Shown here piece after piece: positions 26,454 through 35,661 of a stretch of DNA of 56,076 nt. Both the position numbers and the translations under genes were made by a program. The notes beneath the pieces are model-generated. The model was not told the origin of the DNA, made no database searches, and saw nothing but the letters and a program-made list of their open reading frames with translations. The stretch comes from Enhygromyxa salina (GTDB lineage Bacteria > Myxococcota_A > Polyangia > Nannocystales > Nannocystaceae). Within the stretch, counting starts at the first letter, position 1; every line of letters starts with the position of its first letter. The stretch lies in assembly GCF_002994635.1 (NCBI RefSeq), contig NZ_PVNL01000105.1, positions 1 to 56,076 of the forward strand, given 5' to 3'.

Positions 26454-29400
26454 ATGAGGATCTTGGCCGTACGCGGCAAGAACCTGGCGAGCATGGCCGG
26501 GCACTTCGAGGTCGACTTCTCCGCGCCTCCGCTTCAGCACGCTGGGCTGATTGCGATCACTGGTCCGACCGGCGCAGGCAAGACCACGCTGCTCGACGCA
26601 ATGTGCCTGGCGCTGTTCGATCGGACCCCGCGCTTCGCCAATCGCGGCGGCGTGGTGATCACAAACCCGGGCGAAGATCCCGGCGCCGGGGTCCGGGCCA
26701 CCGACGTCCGCGGGATCCTCCGTCACGGCGCGACCGAGGGCTGGGCCGAGGTCGAGTTTCTGGGCATCGACGAGCGGCGCTGGCGGGCCCGCTGGGAGCT
26801 TCGGCGCGCGCGGGGCCGGGCCGACGGGCGGCTTCAACACCAGCAGATGCAGCTGATCGACGCCGTCGATGGCCGGGTGATCGCGGCCGATCGCAAGGGC
26901 GACACGCTCGCGGCGATCGAGGCCCGGCTCGGCCTCGACTTCGATCAATTTCGGCGCTCGGTGCTGCTGGCTCAGGGCGAGTTCGCGGCGTTTCTCGAGG
27001 CCAGCGGGGGCGAGCGGGCCGAGCTGCTCGAGCGGATGACGGGCACCTGGCTGTACCGCGAGCTCGGCCAGGGCGCGTTCGAGCGGGCCAAGCAAGCCGA
27101 GCGCGAGCTCGAGCTCGTCGCCCGTGAGCGCGAGCAGCTGCGGATCTTGCCCGAGCCGCGCCGCCGCGAGCTCGAGGCCGACGCCGAGGCCACGGGCACC
27201 AAGCGGCGTGCGCTCGAGCAAGAGCGGATCGCCGCCGACGCGGCCCTTCGCTGGTACCAACAGACGGACCAGCTCGCCCAGGCGCTCACGGCCGCGCGCG
27301 CGAACCTGGCCGAGCTCGATCAGGGGCAGGCCGAGCTCGCCCAGACCGAGGCGCTGCTGGGGCGGGTGGAGCGGGTCGCGGCCGTGCGCGAGCGGCTGCT
27401 GACCCGCGAGCGCCGCGCTGGCGAGCTCGAGGCGTGTGAGCGCGACCTCGCGTTCGTCACCGGCGAGCTGCCGCTGATCGTCACCCAGCTGGCCGAGCTC
27501 GGCGCTGCGCTCGAGGACCACGAGCAGCAGCTGGCCCGGGCCCGCGAGCGCAGGCGTCGGCTCATGGGCGAGGGCGGCGAGGTCGATCGTGCGCGCCAGC
27601 TCGACACCAAGATCTCCACGGCGGAAACCGACCGGCCCCGGGTCGCGGCCAAGCTCGAGCTCGCTCGCAAGGCCCGCGCGGCCAGCGAGGCGCAGCTCGA
27701 GCACATCGACTCGGGGATCGCCCAGGCCGAGGCGAGGCTCGCGGGCGCCCGCGGCTGGCTGGATCAACACCGGGCCCTCGCGCCGCTGGCCGAGCACTGG
27801 CCCCACTACCGCTCACTCTTGCAGCAGCAGCTACGCTGGATCGACGCCCGCGCGGGCGTGGCTCAGCGGGTCGCCGAGCTGGGTCCGCGCCGCGATCGGT
27901 GTGAGCGCGAGCGCGCGGAGGCCAAGCGCGAGCTCGAGGGCGCCCGCAAGCTGCGGACGCAGGCCCGCTCGCGGCTCCACAAGGTCGAGCGAGACCTCGA
28001 CGCTCACCCGCCGCTCGCCGAGCTGCGCCATCGGCAGGCTGTGCTGGATCGGTGCCGGGAGCGATTCTCGGTGCTGCGGGTCGTGCACGAGGAATTCCAG
28101 CGGCTGGCGAGCGCGCAGGCCGAGCTGGGTCTCGAGCGGGCCGAGCAAGCGCTCGAGCGCGACCATCGGGCCGCCGAGCGCCGTCGGGTCGAGGCGGCCC
28201 TGGCCCAGACCGAGCAGGGCTTCGTCGAGGCGCAGCGGGGCCTACGCCAGCTCGAGGCGGTCCGCGATCTGATCCAGCATCGCGCCGAGCTGCGGCCCGG
28301 CGAGGCCTGCCCGCTGTGTGGCGCGCACGAACACCCAGCCGCCGACGAGCACGGCCCCGTCGACGCCGTGGTCGCCGAGCAGCGCGCCCGCGTGCAGGCC
28401 CTGATGCGCGAGCGCGACGAGCTGCAGCGCGAGCAGGGCGAGCAGCTCGGCCGTGAGCAGATCGCCGCCGCGCGACTGGCCGCGCTCGCCCGGCGTGCGA
28501 GCGAGCTCGCACGCGATCACGCCGCGCTGCAGGACGCGTGGGGCGAGGGCCTGGCCGCGGGTCCGCTGCTGCCGGACACCGAGCTCGGGGCGGCCGCCGT
28601 CGATGAGGACCTGTCCGAGCTGGCTGCCGCCCACGACCAGCAGCTGTCGCTGCTCGCGGTCCCACGCAGCGAGGCGGGTGGGGGGCTCGCGCTGCCCGAG
28701 CGCCTCGACGTCCCCGAGCTCGGGGCCGCGCTGTGGTCGATCGGCGAAGAGCTCGAGCAGCGGACCCGCGCGCTGGCCAGCCAGCGCGCCGATGTCGAGG
28801 ACCTGCTCGATCGCCAGCGCGATCGGCAGGCCCGGCGCGAGGAGGCGGAGCGCGCCCACGAAGATCGCCGCGCGCGGGTCGACGCCAGCGAGCGTGAGCA
28901 CGACGCCATGACCCGAGAGCTCGACGAGGCCCACGCCCGCGGTCGCCAGCTCGACGCCGAGCTCGACGCCAGCTGGGCCGAGCTCGAGGATGTCGGGCCA
29001 GCCGCGCTCGCAGCCCTCGAGGTCGACGTCAATGTCGATGGGGCGGGGGACGGGCCAGGCGACTCGATAGGGTTCCGTGCGCGCCTGCACAGCGCTGGCC
29101 CCGAGCTGCTCGCGCGGCTCGACGCCGGGGCCCAGGCGTTCTCTGCCCAGCGCCAAGCCTGCGAGCAAGCCGTGGAGGGCCAGCGCGCGCTCGAGACCCG
29201 GCGGGCCGAGCTCAGCTCCCAGCGCCAGGCCCGGGCTGAGGCGTGCGACGCCCTCGAGCTCGAGCTGCGCGAGCTCGACGAGCTGCTCGCGCAGCTCCGA
29301 GACGAGCGGGCCACGCTGCTCGAGGGTCGGCCGGCGGCCGAGGTCGTGCGCGAGCTCGAGGCCAGCGTCGAGCTCGCCAGCCAGGATCGAGAGGCCAGCA

Positions 29401-30398
29401 AGGACGCCCGCGCGAGGGTCGAGCGCGAGCTGCAAGCCCAGCGGACCCGCGCCCACACCCTCACCGAGCAGGTCGTGGCCTTGCGGGCCCGCAGCGTGGA
29501 GGCCCAGACCAGCGTCGACGCGGCGCTGGCCGAGGCTGGCGTCGACCCCGAGGCCCTCGAGCAGCTGCTCGCGCGCGACGAGCTGTGGTCCGAGGGCTGG
29601 GCCGCGCGGACCCGTCGGGTCATCGACCAGGCCCGGGCCGAGCTCGAGCGCCGTCGGGCCGTCGTCGGTGAGCGCGAGCGGGTCGTGGCCGCGCACGCCG
29701 AGCAGGGTCCACCGCCGCTGGCCCGGGATCGCGCGCAGCTTCGCCGCACCCAGCTCGAAGCCCAGGACGAGCAACTGCGCCGCCAGCTGTTCGAGGTCGA
29801 GCACCAGCTGCGCCGCGATCGTGAAGATCGGTCGCTGGCCGATCAGCTGGCCCCCCGCCTGCGCGAGCTCGAACACACCGCCCGGGTGTGGGGTCGCCTG
29901 CGCGACGCGATCGGCAGCGCGACCGGGGACAAATTCCAGAAGTTCGCCCAGAGCCTCACGCTCGAGCTGTTGCTGACCCAGGCCAACGCGCAGCTGCGCG
30001 AGCTCAAGCCTCGCTACGCGCTGGGTCGCGTGCCGAATCACGATCTCGAGCTGCAGCTCGTCGATCATGATCTCGGCGACGAGGTCCGGAGTATTCGTGG
30101 GCTCTCGGGGGGCGAGAAATTTCTGGTCTCGCTGGCGCTGGCGCTGGCGCTGGCGAGCCTCTCGGCGGACGACTGCCGGATTGACTCGCTGTTCATCGAC
30201 GAGGGCTTTGGCACGCTGGACGCCCACAGCCTCGATGTCGCGGTGAGCACTCTGGACGCGCTGCAGGCCGAGGGGCGACAGATCGGCGTCATCTCCCACG
30301 TGCCCGGGCTCGCCGAGCGGATCGGTGTGGAGATTCGGGTCGAGCCGGTCGCGTCTGGCCGCAGTCGTGTCCGCGTCGTTGGGCCTCGCGTGGTCTAG
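26454..30398 (+). CDS. sbcC: Exonuclease SbcCD subunit C (SMC-like ATPase)
   Basis: 1314 aa from ATG 26454, eight bases after the sbcD stop. Walker A (GPTGAGKTTLLDAMCLALFD) lies at the N-terminus with the conserved QGEFAAFLEA segment near residue 175. Two long Glu/Arg/Ala-rich coiled coils flank the zinc hook CPLC (residues 619-622), which dimerises the complex. The C-terminal ATPase half has the GDKFQKFAQSLTLELLL segment, the signature LSGGEKFLVSLALALAL and Walker B LFIDEGFGTLD. Longer than E. coli SbcC (1048 aa), mainly through the coiled coils. Works with SbcD in double-strand-break processing. Confidence 0.94.
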   Translation: MRILAVRGKNLASMAGHFEVDFSAPPLQHAGLIAITGPTGAGKTTLLDAMCLALFDRTPRFANRGGVVITNPGEDPGAGVRATDVRGILRHGATEGWAEVEFLGIDERRWRARWELRRARGRADGRLQHQQMQLIDAVDGRVIAADRKGDTLAAIEARLGLDFDQFRRSVLLAQGEFAAFLEASGGERAELLERMTGTWLYRELGQGAFERAKQAERELELVAREREQLRILPEPRRRELEADAEATGTKRRALEQERIAADAALRWYQQTDQLAQALTAARANLAELDQGQAELAQTEALLGRVERVAAVRERLLTRERRAGELEACERDLAFVTGELPLIVTQLAELGAALEDHEQQLARARERRRRLMGEGGEVDRARQLDTKISTAETDRPRVAAKLELARKARAASEAQLEHIDSGIAQAEARLAGARGWLDQHRALAPLAEHWPHYRSLLQQQLRWIDARAGVAQRVAELGPRRDRCERERAEAKRELEGARKLRTQARSRLHKVERDLDAHPPLAELRHRQAVLDRCRERFSVLRVVHEEFQRLASAQAELGLERAEQALERDHRAAERRRVEAALAQTEQGFVEAQRGLRQLEAVRDLIQHRAELRPGEACPLCGAHEHPAADEHGPVDAVVAEQRARVQALMRERDELQREQGEQLGREQIAAARLAALARRASELARDHAALQDAWGEGLAAGPLLPDTELGAAAVDEDLSELAAAHDQQLSLLAVPRSEAGGGLALPERLDVPELGAALWSIGEELEQRTRALASQRADVEDLLDRQRDRQARREEAERAHEDRRARVDASEREHDAMTRELDEAHARGRQLDAELDASWAELEDVGPAALAALEVDVNVDGAGDGPGDSIGFRARLHSAGPELLARLDAGAQAFSAQRQACEQAVEGQRALETRRAELSSQRQARAEACDALELELRELDELLAQLRDERATLLEGRPAAEVVRELEASVELASQDREASKDARARVERELQAQRTRAHTLTEQVVALRARSVEAQTSVDAALAEAGVDPEALEQLLARDELWSEGWAARTRRVIDQARAELERRRAVVGERERVVAAHAEQGPPPLARDRAQLRRTQLEAQDEQLRRQLFEVEHQLRRDREDRSLADQLAPRLRELEHTARVWGRLRDAIGSATGDKFQKFAQSLTLELLLTQANAQLRELKPRYALGRVPNHDLELQLVDHDLGDEVRSIRGLSGGEKFLVSLALALALASLSADDCRIDSLFIDEGFGTLDAHSLDVAVSTLDALQAEGRQIGVISHVPGLAERIGVEIRVEPVASGRSRVRVVGPRVV

Positions 30399-30603
30399 AT
30401 CGCCGAGCAGTTGGCGTCGCGTCGCCCGAGCGCGCCAGCCCTCCTACAACGACGTGACCCTCGCGCTCGCCGACGGACTACGATCGACGCGGGCGATTGC
30501 AGCAGCGGGTGCAAGCGGGGACAAGCGGCCGTCATCGCCACTCGGAGCAGCGCGGCTCATGGTGAGTCCATGGAAGGCAACACGCCGACATGAGGACGAC
30601 ATC

Positions 30604-32457
30604 ATGAGCACCGACACCAACCCCAACAGCTGTCCCCACCCGCAACTGCTGACCACCTGCGTCGCGGTGTTGCTCGCCGGCATCACGCCGGCGTGCGCCG
30701 ATCTCGGCGAGAACGACCCGGACGCGCTGCTGGTCGAGGACCAACTCGACGATGATATCGGCGACGAGCCCGACGGCGAACTCGAGGACCTGGGCGAGCC
30801 CGACGTGGGCTCGCTGCAGGCTCCCGAGGCGAGCACGGCCCCGGTCGTCAGCAATCGAGATCTGACCTTCGCCTTCGTCGCCGACCCGCAGCTGCACGGC
30901 GACGTCGCCGACAAGGGCGGCAAGGAGCAGCTGCTGCTCGACATCCAGGCCGAGGTCCCCGAGCTAGACTGGATCGACGGCGATCAGAAGCAGATGGAGT
31001 TTCTGCTCGTCGGCGGCGATCTGACCAACCAGCTCGAGTGCGACGAGTGGCGCGACTACAAGGATCTGTTCAAGCCCGGACGCAATCCCGACATCGACTT
31101 CAGTGTCTACCAGGTCCCCGGCAACCACGATCACTACTCGACCAACTATTGCCCCTCCGAGGTCATGTACATCGGCGGCACGGCCTGGCACCAGACCAAG
31201 AACCAACAGCGCCAGTACATCCGCGAGAACCAGGGCCGGCACCCCTCGATCGGGCGCCACGGCTACCTCGCCAAGCCCTCGCAGGCCGCGGTCACGGACT
31301 ACAACCAGGACATCTCCTTCGCCTTCGAGACGCAGGGCGTGTACTTCGTCGGCCTCGACGTCGCCGACAACAGCGACCAAGACGTGATCGCCAAGTCCAT
31401 CACCTTCTTGACCAACCGCCTCAACCAGGTCGGGCCCGAGGAGCCCGTCGTCATCTTCCAGCACTTCGGCTTCGACGCCTTCAGCGAGAGCTGGTGGAGC
31501 GACGCTGAGCGGGAGGACTATCTCGAGGCCCTCGACGACCACAACGTGGTGGCGATCCTCAGCGGCCACATGCACTCGGGCGTGGACGATGACGGCGCGC
31601 TGCGTCAGCCCTCCGCCCACGACCCCGGCGCGAGCCTCGGCGTGTGGACCAACGATCCCGGGCGCGTCGAGTTCAACAACGGCGGCGCGGAGCAGTTCTT
31701 CGAGCTGCGCGACTACAAGGGCGGAGCCTTCTTCAACCATGTCGGCGCCTGGGTGTTTCACGTCACCGACGAGTACTTCGAGGCCAAGCGCCTCGACGCC
31801 GGCCAGAGCACGATGAGCGAGATCGCCAGCTTCCGGATGAAGATCCCGACCAACGGGACGGCCGACTTCGTCGAGCGCTTCCACAACAACGCGTCCTTCT
31901 CTCACTGGGACCAGCACGCGCAGACCAACGAGGGCGCGGCCAACTGGGCGATCTACAACGAGGACGGCAACAACCACGGCAACGTGCTTCGGGCGACCGG
32001 CAACGCGCACAGCACGGTCGCCGGCCACACCGGCCAGGACGTGGCGACGTGGGGGACGTGGATGGTGGATCCGAGCACACGGTTCGGCGCCGGCGAGCTG
32101 TCCGTGCAGATCAAAGTCGAGGACGATGACGCCTTTGGCCTGATGTACGCGATCACCGACGAGGACAACTACTATCGCGTGCTGATCAACCATCAGTTCA
32201 GCTACGCCCGCCTCGTCGCCGTCGAGGGCGGGCAGTTCAGCGAGATCGCGTCGAACACGTGGAACGGCGACGTTCAGGGCCAGTGGACGGACCTGAAGAT
32301 CGTGCGCAGCGGCAGCAACCACAAGATCTACCTCGGCGGCGCCCTGCTGCTCGACGCCAACGACGACACCTTCCCGACCACCGACAGCGGCGCGGTCGCC
32401 ATGGTGACCGCGGGCATGGCAGACATGCGCTACGACAGGCTGATGATCCGGCAGTGA
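30604..32457 (+). CDS. Secreted calcineurin-like metallophosphoesterase with C-terminal concanavalin-like domain
   Basis: 617 aa from ATG 30604, which has GAGGA eight bases upstream; earlier starts lack a signal. The N-terminus ends in GITPAC, a weak lipobox, so it is exported and perhaps lipidated. Metal-site motifs are FVADPQLHG, LLVGGDLTNQ, QVPGNHDHYS and AILSGHMHSG, in the usual order. Residues about 430-617 form a beta-sandwich (AFGLMYAITDEDNYYRVLIN, NHKIYLGGALLLDAND) like the LamG/DUF1080 folds that bind glycans. Substrate may be a phosphodiester on nucleic acid, lipid or sugar. No operon partner. Confidence 0.85.
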   Translation: MSTDTNPNSCPHPQLLTTCVAVLLAGITPACADLGENDPDALLVEDQLDDDIGDEPDGELEDLGEPDVGSLQAPEASTAPVVSNRDLTFAFVADPQLHGDVADKGGKEQLLLDIQAEVPELDWIDGDQKQMEFLLVGGDLTNQLECDEWRDYKDLFKPGRNPDIDFSVYQVPGNHDHYSTNYCPSEVMYIGGTAWHQTKNQQRQYIRENQGRHPSIGRHGYLAKPSQAAVTDYNQDISFAFETQGVYFVGLDVADNSDQDVIAKSITFLTNRLNQVGPEEPVVIFQHFGFDAFSESWWSDAEREDYLEALDDHNVVAILSGHMHSGVDDDGALRQPSAHDPGASLGVWTNDPGRVEFNNGGAEQFFELRDYKGGAFFNHVGAWVFHVTDEYFEAKRLDAGQSTMSEIASFRMKIPTNGTADFVERFHNNASFSHWDQHAQTNEGAANWAIYNEDGNNHGNVLRATGNAHSTVAGHTGQDVATWGTWMVDPSTRFGAGELSVQIKVEDDDAFGLMYAITDEDNYYRVLINHQFSYARLVAVEGGQFSEIASNTWNGDVQGQWTDLKIVRSGSNHKIYLGGALLLDANDDTFPTTDSGAVAMVTAGMADMRYDRLMIRQ

Positions 32458-32631
32458 GTCGAGACCGGGCGAGCGCAGAGCAGTCGCGGCCCAGCACGAC
32501 CCGCGACTTCCGGCCCGCGTCGGCCGTGGTTCTCGGATCTGCGCCGCCCATCACCAACGCTCGCCGGCGACTGCACGCTCGCGCTACGGGACCTGGGCGC
32601 TGAGCTTCGACGGCCTGTCGTTCGTGCCCGA

Positions 32632-33294
32632 CTAGTGATGCAGGTGCCGCATGTCGCCGTAGCGGGCCTGCAGCGCCTCGATCGCATCGAGCAGCTCATT
32701 GATGTCGCGGGCCGCCGCGCTCGCGGGGGCGTCGAGGCTGGCGGTCGAGCCGTGCGCCATCGCCTCTTGGTGGGCGACGCGGCGGGCGACGGCGCACTCG
32801 AGCACGGGCAGCCCGAGCGCGCGCAGATCATTGGGCAGCGCCGCGCCGATCGTCGAGCGCAGCTCGACGGCGTTGGGCACCACGGCGACCTGCATCCGGA
32901 AGTTGAGCGCCCCGCGGCCGCGCAGGCAGGTCTCGACGGTGTCGACGGCCGCCCACGCGTCCATCGGGCTGGGTCGGCAGGGGACCAGGGTCAGCTCGGC
33001 GATCTCGGCGACCACGGCCAGGACCTCGGGATCGCTGGGGGTGTCGATCACGGTCAGGTCGTGGCCGAACGCCAGCCCGCGGATCCGCTCGGCCTGGCCT
33101 GGGCTGGCGCCGGGGAGCCGCAGGGTGGTCGGAGCCTGGGAATTAGCGCTCAGCGACCAGGCGTGGGCATCGCCACGGGGGTCGAGGTCGACGAGTAGGG
33201 TCCGGCGTCCGCGCGCGCGCGCCTCGGCAGCCAGAGCCACGGCGAGCGTCGTTCGTCCGGTCCCACCCTTTAAGCCTGCGAGCGCGAGGAGCAT
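32632..33294 (-). CDS. ParA/MinD-like ATPase with an Arg in the P-loop
   Basis: 220 aa from ATG 33294 (a GTG at 33303 adds three residues). MLLALAGLKGGTGRTT is a deviant Walker A: the ParA signature lysine (first K) is kept but the P-loop lysine is Arg. Other elements are LLVDLDPRGDAHAW (switch I Asp), HDLTVIDTPSDPEVL (Walker B) and LVPCRPSPMDAWA. No ParB gene lies nearby, so this is an orphan, possibly positioning a cargo or regulating cell organisation rather than chromosome partition. The Lys-to-Arg change may weaken ATP hydrolysis. The adjacent upstream region is rich in GATC and short palindromes. Confidence 0.82.
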   Translation of the reverse strand: MLLALAGLKGGTGRTTLAVALAAEARARGRRTLLVDLDPRGDAHAWSLSANSQAPTTLRLPGASPGQAERIRGLAFGHDLTVIDTPSDPEVLAVVAEIAELTLVPCRPSPMDAWAAVDTVETCLRGRGALNFRMQVAVVPNAVELRSTIGAALPNDLRALGLPVLECAVARRVAHQEAMAHGSTASLDAPASAAARDINELLDAIEALQARYGDMRHLHH

Positions 33295-33620
33295 GGGCGG
33301 CACGTTAGCGATCAGATCGATGCAGTCCAGTTTCTGGCGTATTCGGCCCCGAACTGCAACACATGTGATCGGCTCGCGGCCGGTCCGACTCGATCGCGTT
33401 GCGATCGTCGTGCTCGTGCGACGAGGCGACCCTGTCGACGATCTGACGTCTCGCCGGTCTGCTCGATCACGGCGTGACGCCGCAATGATCTTTGCGATGA
33501 TGTGGATCGCCTCAGCGATCTACCGCGTGATCCTGTCCGCGATCTCGCGAGTGGGTGGCATCCCGCGGCGCGCTCGAGCGCGACACGATCCACGACACGA
33601 TCTCGCGAGTGATCTCGGAT
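33295..33620. other. Intergenic region rich in GATC and CTCGCGAG motifs
   Basis: About 325 bp without a supported gene, between the ParA-like gene and a lipoprotein gene that are both on the minus strand. I count about 16 GATC tetranucleotides and two copies of GATCTCGCGAGTG (33541-33553 and 33599-33611), each containing the palindrome CTCGCGAG, 58 bp apart. Also CACGATC is repeated near 33585-33600. This could be a regulatory or binding-site cluster; an open frame at 33312-33593 has no recognisable protein. Confidence 0.5.
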
Positions 33621-34475
33621 CTAGAGCGGCTCGAGCAGCGGCTTCGGGCGCGGCTTGGGTACGAACGCCCCGGCGCCGATCAACGACCCCAGCTCGCTCG
33701 CGCGGTCGCGCGGCAGATCTCCGTCGGTCGCCCAGTCCCACACGATCTCGTTGGCTTCGTTGACGATCGTGGTCAGCCGCCCGCCGCCGTACAGCGCCAG
33801 GTATCCGGGCGGCAGCAGCATCGCGTCGAGCAGCTCGGGCCGCGCGTTGAAGATCACGTGAACCGGCACCGACTCGACCTCGTCGGCTTCCTCGAGCCCT
33901 TCGGCGGGGGTCAAGCGCCAGCCGGTCAGGCGCCCGCCGGGGCTCTCGACCCGGACCAACATGACCTCATCGCGCTCGAGCACACCGGTGACCGTGAGGA
34001 CGTGTTGATCGAAGTCGATCGCCTCGCCGGGCACCCCGACCTGCTCGAGCACCGCCCGCTGCCGGGCCAGAGTCGCCAGCGAGACCGAGATGTCTGGCCG
34101 CGTGTTGGCCTCGGGATCGTTGTCGTAGTCAGGCTCCTCGACGACCAGGCGATCCTGATCCGCGGCGAAGGTCAGCGTGGTCCAGCCGATCGGCAGCCGG
34201 GTCTTCGCCGTCAGCGGCACCGACTCCGCCAGCAGATCTCCAAACAGCAAGAGCAGCCGCTCGACCTCGCCGCCGAGCGCCGGATCGGCGTGCACGTAGA
34301 TCGTCTGGGCACCGTAAGCCATCACCCACTCGCCTGGGCGCGCGCCTTCACTCGCTGACTCGGGCTGCTCACCCGCCGCCGCCGGCTCGACCGAGGGCTC
34401 GGCCTTGCAGCCCGACCCCAACCCCAACACGACGATGCCCAGCGCACCGAGCCTCCGGCCAAACGAAGATCGCAC
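33621..34475 (-). CDS. Hypothetical lipoprotein
   Basis: 284 aa from GTG 34475, chosen because it gives VRSSFGRRLGALGIVVLGLG followed by the lipobox GSGC; an upstream start at 34547 would bury this signal. The mature protein is acidic and beta-rich, with a Ser/Glu/Ala linker after the lipid Cys. Segments such as GEWVMAYGAQTIYVHADPAL and PPGYLALYGGGRLTTIV do not match a family I know. Divergent from the OB-fold/exonuclease gene across about 105 bp. No function is proposed. Confidence 0.65.
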   Translation of the reverse strand: MRSSFGRRLGALGIVVLGLGSGCKAEPSVEPAAAGEQPESASEGARPGEWVMAYGAQTIYVHADPALGGEVERLLLLFGDLLAESVPLTAKTRLPIGWTTLTFAADQDRLVVEEPDYDNDPEANTRPDISVSLATLARQRAVLEQVGVPGEAIDFDQHVLTVTGVLERDEVMLVRVESPGGRLTGWRLTPAEGLEEADEVESVPVHVIFNARPELLDAMLLPPGYLALYGGGRLTTIVNEANEIVWDWATDGDLPRDRASELGSLIGAGAFVPKPRPKPLLEPL

Positions 34476-34582
34476 CCCCAGAGTATCGAGCCACGCTCCA
34501 CACCGCACAACCAGCCTGGATTCAGACCCTTCGTCGCGCTGGACCACTGCGCGACGATCCCCGTAGAGTGCGGCCCGAACCC

Positions 34583-35659
34583 ATGAGCGCCGCCCCTCCC
34601 CACATCCACCGACTCGTCGACGTTCACGAGCTGCCGGTGGGTACGGTCGCTACCGCGTTCGTCGCGGTCCGCAGCATTCGCCACGGCCTGAGCCGCTCGG
34701 GCGACGGCTACTATGATCTCGTGCTCGCAGACGCCAGCGCCAAGCTGGCGGGCAAGATCTGGGGCGACACCCGGGCCTACCGTGAGGCCAACCCTGAAGC
34801 CACGCCGCCGAACCCGGGCGCCGTGGTCAAGCCGGGCGCGGTCGTCAAGCTGCTGTTCACCGTGGCCAGCTTCCGCGACGTCGTGCAGCTCAACGTCACC
34901 CGCATCCGCGTGCTCGGCGACGACGACAGCTGGGAGCCCGAGGCGATCTGGGGCCCCGGCTGGGAGCTGGTCGAGGGCCTGCGCTGTGAGATCTTGGTGT
35001 TCGACATCGAGACCGTGCCTGCGATCGATCTCGGCGCCGTGCCCGAGGCCGTCGTCAAGGCCGTGGCCCGCGCGGCCGAGCGCAACGACGGCGACGAGGG
35101 CAAGGTCATGAGCCTCTCGCCCTACTACGGCAAGGTCGTCTCGCTCGCGTTCAGCGACGCCGACAGCGACGCCGTCACGACCCTGGTCGTGCCGCCGGAG
35201 GGCCGCGAGCAAGACCCGTACCCCGAGCGCGTCCGGGCCATGACCGAGGCCGACCTGCTGCGCAGCTTCTGGCACCTCGCCGACGCCGCCGAGCTGGTGG
35301 TCAGCTTCAACGGGCGCGGCTTCGACGTCCCATTTCTGGTCACGCGCAGCCTGATCCTGGGCGTGCCGGCCCGCGTCGACCTGCTGTCCAGCCCGTTCTC
35401 GCTGCGGCCGCACCTGGATCTGTATCGGCTGCTGGGCCACGGTCGCTCGAGCCTGGGGGGCGCGTCGCTCGACGTGATCTGCTGGGCGCTCGGGGTCGAG
35501 AGCCCCAAGGGCGAGCTCGACGGATCCATGGTGGCGCCGACCTACGCGCGCGGTGACATCGAGGCAATTGCGGCCTACAACGCTGCCGACGTGCGCGCGA
35601 CCGCGGCCGTGTTCCGGCACCTGCGCGAGCACCTGCTCCCATTTCGCAACGACTGGTGA
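34583..35659 (+). CDS. OB-fold plus PolB-type 3'-5' exonuclease (DEDDy) fusion protein
   Basis: 358 aa from ATG 34583 (GTG 34568 also possible). Residues about 10-115 look like the YhaM-type OB domain (YYDLVLADASAKLAGKIWGD, VVKLLFTVASFRDVVQLNVT). From residue 135 a DNA_pol_B_exo2-like exonuclease follows: LVFDIETVP (Asp141, Glu143), SLSPYYGKVVSLAF, LVVSFNGRGFDVPFL (second Asp) and YNAADVRATAAVF (Tyr/Asp of a DEDDy site). All four acidic ligands are present, so it should be an active nuclease on single-stranded DNA or RNA. The stop overlaps a possible GTG start of the heme A synthase gene. Confidence 0.85.
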   Translation: MSAAPPHIHRLVDVHELPVGTVATAFVAVRSIRHGLSRSGDGYYDLVLADASAKLAGKIWGDTRAYREANPEATPPNPGAVVKPGAVVKLLFTVASFRDVVQLNVTRIRVLGDDDSWEPEAIWGPGWELVEGLRCEILVFDIETVPAIDLGAVPEAVVKAVARAAERNDGDEGKVMSLSPYYGKVVSLAFSDADSDAVTTLVVPPEGREQDPYPERVRAMTEADLLRSFWHLADAAELVVSFNGRGFDVPFLVTRSLILGVPARVDLLSSPFSLRPHLDLYRLLGHGRSSLGGASLDVICWALGVESPKGELDGSMVAPTYARGDIEAIAAYNAADVRATAAVFRHLREHLLPFRNDW

Positions 35660-35661
35660 CG

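Noticed and set aside
24791..26494. A 930-codon open frame joining antisense sbcD sequence to the M28 peptidase.
   Set aside because: Only the part from 24790 down has a signal peptide and peptidase motifs; the rest is the shadow of sbcD on the other strand.
33312..33593. A 93-codon minus-strand frame in the GATC-rich region.
   Set aside because: Arg/Ser-rich with no family or start signal; more like non-coding GC-rich sequence.
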